From an uncultured Caulobacter sp. (GTDB lineage: Bacteria > Pseudomonadota > Alphaproteobacteria > Caulobacterales > Caulobacteraceae), in contig CAJYMH010000030.1 of assembly GCA_913776195.1 (NCBI GenBank), positions 53,969-117,968 of the forward strand: a DNA stretch of 64,000 nucleotides, in the 5' to 3' direction. Positions 31,650 through 43,728 of the stretch are shown piece by piece. The notes below the pieces were generated by a model. That model worked only from the letters and a program-made list of their open reading frames with translations, was not told the DNA's origin and did no database searches. The first letter of the stretch is position 1; the number at the start of each line of letters is the position of its first letter. The position numbers were made by a program, and so were the translations under genes.

Positions 31650-33134
31650 ATGTCCGTCTTCGCCTCTGCGCGCCAGCAATGGCTCGCGAACCCCCGCCGC
31701 GATCTGCTGGCGGGGACTGTCGTGGCCCTCGCCCTGATCCCCGAGGCCATCGCCTTCTCGATCATCGCCGGCGTCGATCCCGCCGTCGGTCTCTATGCGT
31801 CCTTCGTCATCGCCGTGACCATCGCCTTCTTCGGTGGCCGGCCAGCGATGATCTCGGCCGCCACCGGAGCGATGGCGCTGGTCATGGTCACGCTCGTGAA
31901 GGATCACGGGCTGGAATACATGTTCGCCGCCTCGATCCTGACGGGAGTGTTCCAGATCGTGGTCGGGGTGTTGAAGCTTGGCCGCTACATCAAGTTCGTG
32001 TCGCGCAGCGTTATGACTGGCTTCGTCAACTCGCTGGCGATCCTGATCTTCCTGGCCCAGATGCCAGAGCTGATCGGCGCCAATTGGCAGACCTTCGCGC
32101 TCGTGGCGGGCGGGCTGGCGATCATCTACGGCTTCCCCAGGATCACCAAGGCCGTGCCGTCGCCGCTGGTGGCGATCGTGGCGCTCAGCGCCCTGGTGAT
32201 CTTCACCGGTATGGATGTGCGGACCGTGGGCGACATGGGGCGGATGCCAACCATGCTGCCGATGTTCCACCTGCCGGCCGTGCCGCTGACCTGGGAGACC
32301 TTCGCGATCATCGCCCCGGTCGCGGCGACCTTGGCCTTCGTCGGCCTTCTGGAATCGCTGCTGACGGCGAACCTGCTCGACGACATCACCGACACCCCGT
32401 CCGACAAGGACCGGGAGACCCGCGGCCAAGGCATCGCCAATATCGCGTCCGGCCTGTTCGGCGGCATGGCGGGTTGCGCGATGATCGGCCAGTCGATCAT
32501 CAATGTGACCTCCGGCGCGCGGGGGCGGCTATCGACGCTGTGGGCGGGCCTGTTCCTGCTGTTCCTGATCCTGGTGCTGCAGGAATGGGTCGCGCGGATA
32601 CCGATGGGCGCGCTGGTGGCGGTGATGATCATGGTCTCGATCGGCACCTTCGACTGGGGCTCGGTCATGCGCCTGCGGTCCACGCCTGTGCAGTCGTCCA
32701 TCGTGATGATCGCCACGACGGCGATGGTGGTCGTCACCCATGACTTGTCCAAGGGTGTCGTTCTGGGGGTGCTGCTATCGGCGGTCTTCTTCATGCGTAA
32801 GGTCGGCAAGACCATTGTCGTGGAAGAGATCGAGACGCCGGAGGATGGCCTGCTGCGCTACCGCGTCGCCGGGCAGCTGTTCTTCGCGTCGGCCGACCTG
32901 TTTACGGCCAGCTTCGAGCATCACGGCCATCCGCGCCGGGTGGAGATCGACATGAGCCAGGCCCATCTGTGGGACCTGACCGGCGTCGCGGCCGTCGATG
33001 AGGTGGTGTTCCGCTATCGCCGTCAGGGCGCGGAGGTGGAGCTGATCGGCATGAACGAGGCGGGACGGACCCTGGTCGATCAGGTCGGCAAGCACGACAA
33101 GAGCTACCTGCCCGGCGGCGCCGGGGTTCACTGA
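31650..33134 (+). CDS. SulP-family anion permease with STAS domain
   Basis: The 494-residue protein has about ten to twelve membrane segments, beginning with the family signature [21 protein letters not shown] (read from residue 17), then [32 protein letters not shown] and [23 protein letters not shown] blocks also mark SulP transporters. The last about 90 residues form a short STAS domain ([23 protein letters not shown]). SulP proteins carry sulfate, bicarbonate or dicarboxylates; the substrate cannot be told here. It stands alone, convergent with trmFO. Confidence 0.92.
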   Translation: MSVFASARQQWLANPRRDLLAGTVVALALIPEAIAFSIIAGVDPAVGLYASFVIAVTIAFFGGRPAMISAATGAMALVMVTLVKDHGLEYMFAASILTGVFQIVVGVLKLGRYIKFVSRSVMTGFVNSLAILIFLAQMPELIGANWQTFALVAGGLAIIYGFPRITKAVPSPLVAIVALSALVIFTGMDVRTVGDMGRMPTMLPMFHLPAVPLTWETFAIIAPVAATLAFVGLLESLLTANLLDDITDTPSDKDRETRGQGIANIASGLFGGMAGCAMIGQSIINVTSGARGRLSTLWAGLFLLFLILVLQEWVARIPMGALVAVMIMVSIGTFDWGSVMRLRSTPVQSSIVMIATTAMVVVTHDLSKGVVLGVLLSAVFFMRKVGKTIVVEEIETPEDGLLRYRVAGQLFFASADLFTASFEHHGHPRRVEIDMSQAHLWDLTGVAAVDEVVFRYRRQGAEVELIGMNEAGRTLVDQVGKHDKSYLPGGAGVH

Positions 33135-33156
33135 GCGACGGCGGCTGGCAGGCGGT

Positions 33157-34569
33157 CTAGGCCGCCAGCCAGCCGTCCAGGTCCTGCAGCGCCCGCACGC
33201 TCATCAGGCGCTTCTTGGCGCGGCCGCGTTCCTTGACCGGGACCTTCTTGCCTTCGCCGTCGACCCTGGGCGCCTCCATCGGGGGCAGCAGGCCGTAGTT
33301 GATGTTCATCGGCTGGAAGGAGCCGGAGGCGCCCTCCAGATGGCCGCCGGTGATGTGGGCGATCAGGGCGCCGAGCGCGGTGGTCGGCGGCGGGGCGGAC
33401 AGGGGCTTGCCGAGGGCCTGAGCGGCGGCGAAGCGGCCGGCCAGTAGGCCGACGGCGGCGCTTTCCACATACCCCTCGACCCCGGTGACCTGGCCGGCGA
33501 AGCGAAGACGCGGATGAGCCTTCAGGCGCAGCTGGTCGTCCAGCAAGCGGGGGCTGTTGATGAAGGTGTTGCGGTGCAGACCGCCGAGACGGGCGAACTG
33601 CGCGTTCTCCAGCCCCGGGATCATGCGAAACACATCCGCCTGGACGCCGTGCTTCAGCTTGGTCTGGAAACCGACCATGTTCCACAGCGTGCCCAGGGCG
33701 TTGTCCTGGCGCAGCTGGACGATGGCGTAGGCCTTGACCGTCGGGTTGTGGGCGTTGGTCAGGCCGACCGGCTTCATGGGGCCATGGCGCAGGGTCTCGC
33801 GGCCGCGCTCGGCCATCACCTCAATGGGCAGGCAGCCGTCGAAATAGGGGACGTGCTCCCAGTCCTTGAACTCGGCCTTGGGGCCGGTCAGCAGGGCGTC
33901 GATGAAGGCGTCGTACTGTTCCTTGTCCATGGGGCAGTTGATGTAGGCGGCCGCGTCGCCGCCGGGCCCTTCCTTGTCGTAGCGCGACTGGCGCCACGCC
34001 TTGGACATGTCGATGCTTTCGAGATGCACGATCGGCGCGATGGCGTCGAAGAAGGACAGCTGGCCCTCGCCGGTGGCGTCCAGGATCGCCTGCGCCAGGG
34101 CGGGAGAGGTGAGGGGGCCGGTGGCGACCACCACGTTGTCCCACTCTTCGGGCGGCAGGCCGGCGATCTCCTCGCGGACGATGCTGACCAGGGGATGGTC
34201 GGTCAGCCGCTTGGTCACCGCGTCGGAGAAGCCGTCGCGATCCACGGCCAGGGCGCCGCCGGCGGGCACTTGATGGGCGTCGCCGCAGCCCATGATGATC
34301 GAGTCGCAACGACGCATCTCGGCATGCAACAGGCCGACGGCGTTGAACTCCCAATCGTCCGAACGGAAGGAGTTGGAGCACACCAGCTCGGCCAGGCCGT
34401 CGGTCTGGTGGGCGTCCGTCGTAATCTTTTGCGCGACCGCTTCGCTGCTTGAGCGCAGGGCGCCCCGCATCTCGTGCAGGACGACAGGAACGCCGGCCTG
34501 GGCGATCTGCCAGGCGGCTTCGGAGCCGGCGAGGCCGCCGCCGACGACGTGGATGGGCTTGTTGGTCAT
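33157..34569 (-). CDS. trmFO: Methylenetetrahydrofolate-tRNA-(uracil-5-)-methyltransferase TrmFO
   Basis: The 470-residue flavoprotein makes 5-methyluridine at position 54 of tRNA, using methylenetetrahydrofolate and FAD. The N-terminal FAD motif is [17 protein letters not shown] (about 6-22). Other TrmFO blocks are CSNSFRSDD (about 64-72), [15 protein letters not shown], the Cys at CP being a family feature, and a C-terminal [13 protein letters not shown]. Length matches the family. It is divergent from the membrane-protein array and convergent with sulP. Confidence 0.96.
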   Translation of the reverse strand: MTNKPIHVVGGGLAGSEAAWQIAQAGVPVVLHEMRGALRSSSEAVAQKITTDAHQTDGLAELVCSNSFRSDDWEFNAVGLLHAEMRRCDSIIMGCGDAHQVPAGGALAVDRDGFSDAVTKRLTDHPLVSIVREEIAGLPPEEWDNVVVATGPLTSPALAQAILDATGEGQLSFFDAIAPIVHLESIDMSKAWRQSRYDKEGPGGDAAAYINCPMDKEQYDAFIDALLTGPKAEFKDWEHVPYFDGCLPIEVMAERGRETLRHGPMKPVGLTNAHNPTVKAYAIVQLRQDNALGTLWNMVGFQTKLKHGVQADVFRMIPGLENAQFARLGGLHRNTFINSPRLLDDQLRLKAHPRLRFAGQVTGVEGYVESAAVGLLAGRFAAAQALGKPLSAPPPTTALGALIAHITGGHLEGASGSFQPMNINYGLLPPMEAPRVDGEGKKVPVKERGRAKKRLMSVRALQDLDGWLAA

Positions 34570-34680
34570 GCCGCGCTCTTTAAGCCCAAGGGCGCCGCGA
34601 CGAAAGCGCCCTCGCTATCGGCGGGACGACACGCTAAGGCAGGAGGGATGGCCAAGGCTTGGCTGTAGAAGGATTTTCCC

Positions 34681-35499
34681 ATGGCGCCCGTGCGCCTGAA
34701 CATTGGTGAAGCCGTCGGCGAGGCGGTTCGTTTCTGGAGCCGCTCCTGGCGTCATGCGGCCGGCGCGCTCGGCGTCGCGGCCCTTGCCCTGATCGTCTAT
34801 TCGGTGAGTACGGCGCCCCACATCATGGGCGTCGCCTATGGCGTCTATGTCGTCGCGACCCTGATGGCGCAGGGTGCGCTGTTCCGCGTCGCCTTCGCCG
34901 ACCGGTTGGGGCCCCCGCCGACGCCCAAGGCCGCGCCGTTGGCGGGTCTGCAGTGGGGACCGATGGAGGGGCGTCTGGCCGTCACCCTGATCCTGATGGC
35001 GATCCTGTTCGCCATCGTCGTGGCGGTAGGGCTGATCTTGCTGGCGGCGATCATCGTCGGCTTCGCCTCGCGCAACGGACCGTTGAACACAGCGTCCCCT
35101 GAGGCGATCGTGCAGGCCATGGGCCCTGGCGGCAGCGCCGCCATGAGCTTCGTGCTGGTGATCGCGGCGTTCCTGTTCGCCTGGATGTCGATCCGCCTGA
35201 GCCTCGCCCTGCCGGCCACGGCGGCTGAAGGCAAGGTGCGCCTGATCAGCACCTGGGATCTGACCAAGGGGAACGCCTTTCGCATCTTCGTCGCCTATCT
35301 GGTGGTCAGCGCGCCCGTGCTGTTGGTCACGGTGATCGCGGCCTTGGTCGCGGAGGGGCGTCCAGATCCCGCGTCCAGCCGTATATGGCTCAACGCCGCC
35401 GGCAGCGCAGTGGCGGTGGTGTTCTATCTGCCGATCACCGTGGGCCTCATCGCCTTCATCTATCGCCGCCTGGCGCCTAACCCCGGAGCCGCCGCCTGA
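34681..35499 (+). CDS. Multi-pass membrane protein, array member 1
   Basis: The 272-residue protein has about six hydrophobic helices and a soluble N-terminus (NIGEAVGEAVRFWSRSWRH). It shares with the next genes the central motif of an amphipathic stretch xR(L)SLALPATAAEGKVRLISTWDLTKGN just before a helix, so all belong to one family. That family looks like DUF-type proteins resembling the membrane domain of glycerophosphodiester phosphodiesterases. AAGGA precedes the ATG. The stop overlaps the next start (TGATG), so members 1 and 2 are co-translated. Function unknown. Confidence 0.75.
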   Translation: MAPVRLNIGEAVGEAVRFWSRSWRHAAGALGVAALALIVYSVSTAPHIMGVAYGVYVVATLMAQGALFRVAFADRLGPPPTPKAAPLAGLQWGPMEGRLAVTLILMAILFAIVVAVGLILLAAIIVGFASRNGPLNTASPEAIVQAMGPGGSAAMSFVLVIAAFLFAWMSIRLSLALPATAAEGKVRLISTWDLTKGNAFRIFVAYLVVSAPVLLVTVIAALVAEGRPDPASSRIWLNAAGSAVAVVFYLPITVGLIAFIYRRLAPNPGAAA

Positions 35500-36410
35500 T
35501 GTCGAACTTCTCGGCCTCCGATGCAGCGTTCGAAGGCTTCCGCCTGGCGCGGCATCACCCGCGCGCGGTGCTGATCTGGGCAGGGGCGTCGTTCCTGACG
35601 ACCATCGCTGTCGGTCTGCTGACGGCGTTGCTGTTCAGCGGCTCGCTGGCTCGGGCGGGCGGCGACGTCGATCCCGCCAACGCCACCCTGACGCTGGAGC
35701 TTGTGCGCGACGCCCTGATCAGTCTGCTGCTGGGGCTGGCGGTCATCTCCATCTATCTGAACGGCGTCTATCGGGCCGTCCTGCGCAGCGACGACTTTCA
35801 CGAAGACCGCTGGGGCTACCTGCGCGTCGGGCGCGAGGAGTTGCGCACCGCAGGCGCCGTGGTGGTTTACGGCGTGCTCTATGTGGCGCTGACCTTTATC
35901 GTCAGTTTGGGTGCGGGGATTGTGGCGGTGATCGGCGCCTTGGTCGGCGTGCCGCAGACACTGATCTACGTAGTTGTGGGGGCGGCGGTGGTGACCGTGT
36001 TCCTAGTCTGCTGGGTGCGGCTGACCTTCGTCCTGCCCATGACCTTCGACAAGGGGCGGCTGAGCTTCCGAGACAGCTGGCGGCTGTCCAAGGGCTGGTT
36101 CTGGCCGCTGCTTGGGATGAACGTGCTGACCTTCGCCCTGACCGCTGTGGTGATCCTGACGATCTTCATCGTGTCCATGGCGGTGGCCGCCATCGTCGCG
36201 GGCGGCAACCTGCGTGAGATGCTTCAAAGCTTCAACGCCGATACGCCGACCCTGGCCAGCTATCTGAACCCGCTGACCCTGACCTATCTGCTGCTGAGCG
36301 CGTCGATCGGGGCGCTGCAGAACGCGCTGCTCTACGGCCCGGCCGCCCACGCCTATCGCGTGATCTCGGCTGTGACCGCGGAGCGCGAGGCGGCGAAGGC
36401 GGCGTCTTAA
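35499..36410 (+). CDS. Multi-pass membrane protein, array member 2
   Basis: The 303-residue protein starts SASDAAFEGFRLARHHPRAV, then has about six membrane helices, with the family motif FVLPMTFDKGRLSFRDSWRLSKG (read in parts) preceding a helix at about 190-215. It resembles member 3 strongly (TSDAAVKAFEVMGRRPKPV at its start, WSLSKGWFWP in the middle). The gene overlaps member 1 by one base and its stop overlaps the convergent GST gene by four. No catalytic motif is visible. Confidence 0.78.
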   Translation: MSNFSASDAAFEGFRLARHHPRAVLIWAGASFLTTIAVGLLTALLFSGSLARAGGDVDPANATLTLELVRDALISLLLGLAVISIYLNGVYRAVLRSDDFHEDRWGYLRVGREELRTAGAVVVYGVLYVALTFIVSLGAGIVAVIGALVGVPQTLIYVVVGAAVVTVFLVCWVRLTFVLPMTFDKGRLSFRDSWRLSKGWFWPLLGMNVLTFALTAVVILTIFIVSMAVAAIVAGGNLREMLQSFNADTPTLASYLNPLTLTYLLLSASIGALQNALLYGPAAHAYRVISAVTAEREAAKAAS

Positions 36411-37018
36411 GCCGCGGCGCTGGGCCGGGCGGAAGCCCGCGCCCGCCAGGCGGCGAGGTTGGCTAACCCCTCCGGCGGCTCCAGCCCGATGAAGGCCGCG
36501 AAGTCCACCGTGGTCAGGGCGACGATATCGGCCATGGAATAGGCCTCGCCCGCGATCCAGTCGCGGCCCTCCAGCTCTCGGTCCAGCCATTTCAGCGAAC
36601 GCTCCACCAGGGGGCGGTTGGACTCGCCGAAGCTGGTGTTTTGCTCCAGCAGCTGCGCCGTGAACGGATGGGCGTGACGCCAGAACATGCCGGTGGGGAT
36701 CAGCAGCTGGAACTCCACACGGCGGATCCACATGTCGATCTGGGCCTGCTCCAGAGCCGTACGGCCGAACAGCGGGGGTTCGGGATGCAGGCTCTCCAGA
36801 TAGCGGCAGATGGAAACGCTTTCCGAGAGCATGGTCCCGTCGTCCAGCTCCAGGGTCGGCAGTTGGCCCAGGCTGTTGCGGGCCTTGTGCTCCGGCGACT
36901 TGTGCTCGCCCTTGCGCATGTCGACCCGAATCTGCGGCAGGTCGACCTCCTTCTCCGCGAGGAAGATGCGCACCCGACGCGGGTTCGGGGCGGGGTTGTT
37001 CTCACCATAGAACTTCAT
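36407..37018 (-). CDS. Glutathione S-transferase
   Basis: The 203-residue protein has a thioredoxin-like N-terminal domain (MKFYGENNPAPNPRRVRIFLAEK) with the cis-Pro strand LGQLPTLELDDG and the ESVSICRYLE glutathione-binding motif (about 55-75). An all-helical C-terminal domain follows with the DRELEGRDWIAGEAYSMADI N-capping box. ATG 37018 sits behind GGGAGG; a start six codons earlier is poorer. It is on the opposite strand inside the membrane-protein array, so it may have been inserted between members 2 and 3. Confidence 0.92.
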   Translation of the reverse strand: MKFYGENNPAPNPRRVRIFLAEKEVDLPQIRVDMRKGEHKSPEHKARNSLGQLPTLELDDGTMLSESVSICRYLESLHPEPPLFGRTALEQAQIDMWIRRVEFQLLIPTGMFWRHAHPFTAQLLEQNTSFGESNRPLVERSLKWLDRELEGRDWIAGEAYSMADIVALTTVDFAAFIGLEPPEGLANLAAWRARASARPSAAA

Positions 37019-37156
37019 CGGACAGGCCTCCCGCATGACCGCTCTGACGGCGGTTCAAACGGATGTTAGAGGTGCGCCACCTTGGAACACAAGGCTTCGT
37101 CTTGACCGCTACCCTAGCCCTTGGGACTGTCGCCACTGGGCGAACAAGGAGCACTC

Positions 37157-38050
37157 ATGACCCGGTTATCGACCTCGGATGCGGCGGTGAAGGCGTTCGA
37201 GGTGATGGGACGGCGGCCGAAGCCGGTAATCGCCTGGGCTGGGTTCTATGCGGTGTTCAGCATCGTCATCGCGGCGCTCAACGCCCAGATCGCCGGGCCG
37301 GTGATGCTGGCGATGGACACCAAGCAGGCCGCTCCCCTGGAGGTCTTCAAGCTGTTTCCCTGGTTCGCTCTCTGCGCGGTGCTGTTCTTCGCCGTCTGGA
37401 GCATCGGCTACACCGCCATGATAAGGGCTGTGCTGACGCCGGAGGACGACCGAGCCTTCTATCTGCGACTTGGCGGCCAGGAGTTGCGACAGGCGGGTGT
37501 GCTTCTGGCCTTCACCCTGATGCTGCTGGGCGTCTATTTCCTGTTGTTCATGGCCCTGTTGGCCGTGGGCTTTGGCGGCACGGTGGGCGGGCGCCCGACC
37601 GCATGGAGCCTCGCCGTCATCGTGGCGCTCGTCCTGGCGACTGTGGCGGCGATGGTCTTCGTCGGCATACGTCTGTCGCTGGCCATGCCGATCACCTTCG
37701 CCCGGGGCAAGGTGGAGCTGTTCGACTCCTGGAGCCTGAGCAAGGGTTGGTTCTGGCCGATGTTCGGCGCCTATTTGCTGGCGGCGGTCGCGGCGACCTT
37801 GATCTACATAGTCGTCATGGTGTTGGCGGCGGTGATCGCCTTCTTCGCCGGCGGCGGGTTCAGCGGGCTGATTTCCATGTTCAACACCATGCCGGTTGGC
37901 GCGGCGGAGGTCCTGCGGCCATTGCCCATGACGCTGGAGATCATCACGGCGCTGATGACGACCGTCACCAGCTTCATCACTATCGCGCCGGCGGCGGATA
38001 TCTACCGGCAGCTGACGGCGGACAAGGCGCCGGAGCCTGAGGCCTCGTAG
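37157..38050 (+). CDS. Multi-pass membrane protein, array member 3
   Basis: The 297-residue protein begins TRLSTSDAAVKAFEVMGRR, matching member 2, and has about six helices with the motif LAMPITFARGKVELFDSWSL and WFWPMFGAYLLAAVAATL. ATG 37157 follows AAGGAG; the longer in-frame extension at 37121 has no such site. It is separated from member 2 by the GST gene on the opposite strand and followed by the remnant member 4. Confidence 0.78.
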   Translation: MTRLSTSDAAVKAFEVMGRRPKPVIAWAGFYAVFSIVIAALNAQIAGPVMLAMDTKQAAPLEVFKLFPWFALCAVLFFAVWSIGYTAMIRAVLTPEDDRAFYLRLGGQELRQAGVLLAFTLMLLGVYFLLFMALLAVGFGGTVGGRPTAWSLAVIVALVLATVAAMVFVGIRLSLAMPITFARGKVELFDSWSLSKGWFWPMFGAYLLAAVAATLIYIVVMVLAAVIAFFAGGGFSGLISMFNTMPVGAAEVLRPLPMTLEIITALMTTVTSFITIAPAADIYRQLTADKAPEPEAS

Positions 38051-38072
38051 GCTGGGCTTGGATTCGGCAAGT

Positions 38073-38425
38073 ATGAAGCTTGACCATATGGGGCGGCGCA
38101 AGGTTTCTCTGAAGGGCTCCTGGCGCCTGACCAAAGGCCATGTGTGGCATCTCTTGGGAGCCATCCTTCTGGCAGCGATCAGCGCCGCGCTGTTTTACGG
38201 CGTGGTCACCCTGCTGACGGTCGGGGTGGAGGCCCTGCTGGGTGAAGCCTCTGGAGCTTTCGATCGTGTCTTCAGCCCTGACCCCTCAGCGCCGACGTTC
38301 GGACGGCCGAGCCAGATGATCATGCTTCCGCTGTCGGCGCTGGCTTCGGGTGTCGGTTGCATGGTCCTGATCACGCCAGCCGCCGAAATCTATCGGCGAC
38401 TGGCGGGACGGCAGGACGAGGCGGC

Positions 38426-38429
<4 letters not shown>
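38073..38429 (+). pseudogene. Half-length remnant of the membrane-protein family, array member 4
   Basis: The 118-codon frame matches only the C-terminal half of members 2 and 3: RRKVSLKGSWRLTKGHVWHLL aligns with the RLSFRDSWRLSKGWFWPLL motif, followed by two helices and the common tail ITPAAEIYRRLA (member 3: IAPAADIYRQLT). The N-terminal three helices are missing. It starts 22 bases after member 3 and ends by sharing a CTAG with uvrA. I call it a probable decayed copy, although translation as a short protein (ATG 38073) is possible. Confidence 0.6.
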
Positions 38430-41329
<2,900 letters not shown>

Positions 41330-41408
41330 GGGTCCCGGAACGCAATGGCCGCAGGGGAGGCTGCGGCGCGACAGCGATATGTAGTGCTCAGGCGGCTGAT
41401 TAATACAA

Positions 41409-41423
41409 GAACAAGGTGAGAAC
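41409..41423 (-). promoter_or_regulatory. Alphaproteobacterial SOS box (LexA site) of uvrA
   Basis: GAAC-AAGGTGA-GAAC on the plus strand reads GTTC-N7-GTTC in the direction of uvrA. This is exactly the LexA-binding sequence of Caulobacter and other alphaproteobacteria. It is 80 bases upstream of the uvrA start. Confidence 0.85.
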
Positions 41424-41433
41424 AAACGCCGCA

Positions 41434-41468
41434 CTGCTGACAGGGAGTGTCAGCAGTCGTGTCAGCAG
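41434..41468. repeat. Inverted plus direct repeat of a 9-mer (CTGCTGACA / TGTCAGCAG)
   Basis: CTGCTGACA (41434-41442) and TGTCAGCAG (41448-41456) form a perfect hairpin with a GGGAG loop, and TGTCAGCAG recurs at 41460-41468. It lies between the DUF1203 stop and the uvrA SOS box. It may terminate the DUF1203 transcript or bind a regulator; no T-tract follows in either direction. Confidence 0.6.
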
Positions 41469-41494
41469 AGTGGCTGGAGGGGGATCCTGGACGT

Positions 41495-41962
41495 CTAGCT
41501 TCGCTCGATCCGCGCCGCGTAGCAGCCTCGGCGGGCGTTGTGGACCTGCAGGAACGCCGCCTGGGGATCGGCGAAGAAGCGGGTGATGAGCGATTCCAGC
41601 TCGGTCCCCTCGGCCACCTCGGCGTCACGCATCATGCCCTGGGCGTCGAAGGCTCGAACAGACAGCAGGCGGATGCGCAATTGTTCGGGAATTTCGTTCT
41701 CGAACCGGGCGGCGGGGCGGTCGGCCTCGCGCACGAAGATGGCGTGACGGCCGCGATAGGGCGTGTCGGCGTCGAGATGCTCGTGGTTCAGCAGCAACAG
41801 GGTCTCGCCCGGCTCGGCGTCCTCCAGGCTGACGCGGCAGGGAAAGCCGGGCTTCTTGTCCGCCGTCATACGGATGACGCCCGCCTCGGCGAGAGCGGCG
41901 TCGGACTGGCCGAACAGGGCGCGGAAGGGGGCTGGCGACAGGCCGGTGACGACATAGGACAT
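41495..41962 (-). CDS. DUF1203 domain protein
   Basis: The 155-residue protein fits DUF1203: SYVVTGLSPAPFRALFG at the start, FPCRVSLEDAEPGETLLLLNHEH in the middle (seen in parts), HAIFVREAD and the closing VHNARRGCYAARIER. The start at ATG 41962 follows CGGAG by 6 bases; the much longer open frame upstream is a shadow of the ABC-F gene. Family function is unknown. It lies upstream of uvrA on the same strand, with the palindromic repeat between. Confidence 0.88.
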   Translation of the reverse strand: MSYVVTGLSPAPFRALFGQSDAALAEAGVIRMTADKKPGFPCRVSLEDAEPGETLLLLNHEHLDADTPYRGRHAIFVREADRPAARFENEIPEQLRIRLLSVRAFDAQGMMRDAEVAEGTELESLITRFFADPQAAFLQVHNARRGCYAARIERS

Positions 41963-42088
41963 GGGAGACTCCGTTGACAGACGCCGGTGTCGTCCATGCC
42001 GGGCGACGGGACGACCCGATTCTTGCGATTTGCCTGCCGCCCTGGGCCCGCCTATATCTCGCGCCTGTCCAGCAAGGAGGCCTCGGCC

Positions 42089-42193
42089 ATGATCAGCACC
42101 GGAAACGACCGCACCGTCCTTTCCCTCATGCTGTCTCAAGGTCGCCATGCCCGCCTTTCTTACTTTGGACTCCGTCGCCGCCCGCACGCCTGA
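42089..42193 (+). other. Upstream ORF overlapping the ABC-F start
   Basis: ATG 42089 is 8 bases after AAGGAGG, the best ribosome site in this stretch, and opens a 34-codon frame ending at TGA 42191-42193, 47 bases inside the ABC-F gene in another frame. The peptide is basic at its end (LRRRPHA). It may be a regulatory leader, or the site may be an accident. Confidence 0.4.
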
Positions 42194-43724
42194 CGGCCGG
42201 CCGCTTTTCGAGAACCTGACCCTGGCCTTCGGGCCGGAACGCACCGGACTTGTCGGCCGAAACGGCGTCGGCAAGACGACCCTGCTGCGCCTGATCGCGG
42301 GGGAGGCGACTGCGGCCGCCGGCTCGATCGGCGTCAACGGGCGTATCGGCATGCTGCGCCAGGCCGTCACCCCGGCGCTGGACGCCACGGTCGTCGACCT
42401 GTTGGGCGTAGCCGACGACTTTGCGCGCTTGGCTCGCATCGAGGCGGGCGCTGGCGATGAAGCGGATTTCTCAGACGCCGACTGGACCCTGCCGGCGCGG
42501 CTGGAACAGGCGCTGGCGGAGGTCGGGCTGGCGGGGATCGACCCGGCGCGGACGGCCGCCTCGCTCAGCGGCGGGCAGGCGACGCGCGCCGCCCTGGCCA
42601 GACTGCTGGTCCAGGCGCCGGACCTGATCCTGCTGGACGAACCCACCAACAACCTGGACGTGGAAGGGCGCGAGCTTGTGACCCAGGTGCTGCGCGGCTG
42701 GCGCGGCGGGGCCCTGGTGGTCAGCCACGACCGCGGTCTGCTGCGCGAGATGGACCGTATCGTCGAGCTGTCGAGCCTGGGCGCGCGGGTCTATGGTGGG
42801 AACTACGACCTCTATGCCGAGCGCAAGGCCGAGGAGCAGGCCGCCGCCGAGCGCGACTTGGCCGCCGCCGAACGGGACAGCGATCGCGTGGCGCGTGAGG
42901 CCCAATCCGCGCGGGAAAGGCAGAGCCGCCGCGATAGCGCGGGCAAGCGCTTCGCCGCGAAGGGCGGGACGCCCAAGATCGTCCTCGGCATGATGGCCGA
43001 ACGGGCCGAGAACAGCGGCGCGCGGGGCGAGATCCTGGCCGAACGCCAGCGCGAGGCGGCGGCCGAGCGGTTAAATGCGGCGCGCGAGCGTGTGGAGCGA
43101 GCGCGCGAACTTGGCTTCACCCTGCCGTCCACCGGTCTGCCGCCCGGTCGGACGGTCCTGACGCTGGAGGACGTGTCGTTCCGCTACGGCGATGCGCCGG
43201 TCTTGAGCGCCGTGTCGCTGCGCATCACCGGGCCGGAGCGGGTGGCGATCACCGGACCGAACGGGCGGGGCAAGACGACCCTGCTGAAGCTGGCGGCGGG
43301 ATTGATCGAGCCGACGGCCGGCCTCGTGACGAGGGGAAGCTCCGCGACCCTGCTGGATCAGCGGACGGCGCTGTTGGCCGATGAGGAGACGATCCTGCAG
43401 AACTTCCAGCGGCTCAATCCGGGCGCCAGCCTGAACGACGCGCACGCGGCCCTGGCGCGCTTCCTGTTCCGCAACACGGCGGCGCACCAGGTCGCGGGTT
43501 CGCTGAGCGGCGGGGAGCGCCTGCGGGCTGGCTTGGCCTGCGTTCTGGCGCGGCTGGAGCCGCCGCAACTGCTGATCCTGGACGAGCCGACCAACCACCT
43601 GGACCTGACCAGCATCGCCGCCATCGAGACGGCGCTGTCCGCTTATGACGGCGCCATGCTGATCGTCAGCCACGACCCCGATTTCCTCGAAGCGGTGGGC
43701 GTTGAGCGGACGGTGGAGTTGTGA
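42147..43724 (+). CDS. ABC-F family ATPase (duplicated nucleotide-binding domains)
   Basis: The 525-residue soluble protein has two ABC domains and no membrane segment. The first has Walker A LVGRNGVGKTTLL (about 35-47), LSGGQATRAALARLL and LLDEPTNNLD. The second has ITGPNGRGKTTLLKL, LSGGERLRAGLACVL and LILDEPTNHLD. A charged, helical linker (about 220-310) joins them. ABC-F proteins act on ribosomes, in translation control or antibiotic protection. The start is preceded only by CAAGG, while a better-placed upstream ORF overlaps it. It is convergent with the flagellar operon, four bases apart. Confidence 0.9.
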   Translation: MPAFLTLDSVAARTPDGRPLFENLTLAFGPERTGLVGRNGVGKTTLLRLIAGEATAAAGSIGVNGRIGMLRQAVTPALDATVVDLLGVADDFARLARIEAGAGDEADFSDADWTLPARLEQALAEVGLAGIDPARTAASLSGGQATRAALARLLVQAPDLILLDEPTNNLDVEGRELVTQVLRGWRGGALVVSHDRGLLREMDRIVELSSLGARVYGGNYDLYAERKAEEQAAAERDLAAAERDSDRVAREAQSARERQSRRDSAGKRFAAKGGTPKIVLGMMAERAENSGARGEILAERQREAAAERLNAARERVERARELGFTLPSTGLPPGRTVLTLEDVSFRYGDAPVLSAVSLRITGPERVAITGPNGRGKTTLLKLAAGLIEPTAGLVTRGSSATLLDQRTALLADEETILQNFQRLNPGASLNDAHAALARFLFRNTAAHQVAGSLSGGERLRAGLACVLARLEPPQLLILDEPTNHLDLTSIAAIETALSAYDGAMLIVSHDPDFLEAVGVERTVEL

Positions 43725-43728
43725 AGAC

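Noticed and set aside
33135..33180. Imperfect hairpin between sulP and trmFO
   Set aside because: It overlaps the trmFO stop and has no T-tract. The stem is mostly GC-rich coding sequence.
34648..34668. Six-codon ORF with AGGAGGG just ahead of membrane-array member 1
   Set aside because: The ribosome site is good but the frame is too short to judge. AAGGA serves the real start; I could not support a function.
41495..42652. Long minus frame that would extend the DUF1203 gene into the ABC-F gene
   Set aside because: The DUF1203 family start is at 41962 with a ribosome site. The upstream part is antisense to ABC-F Walker motifs.
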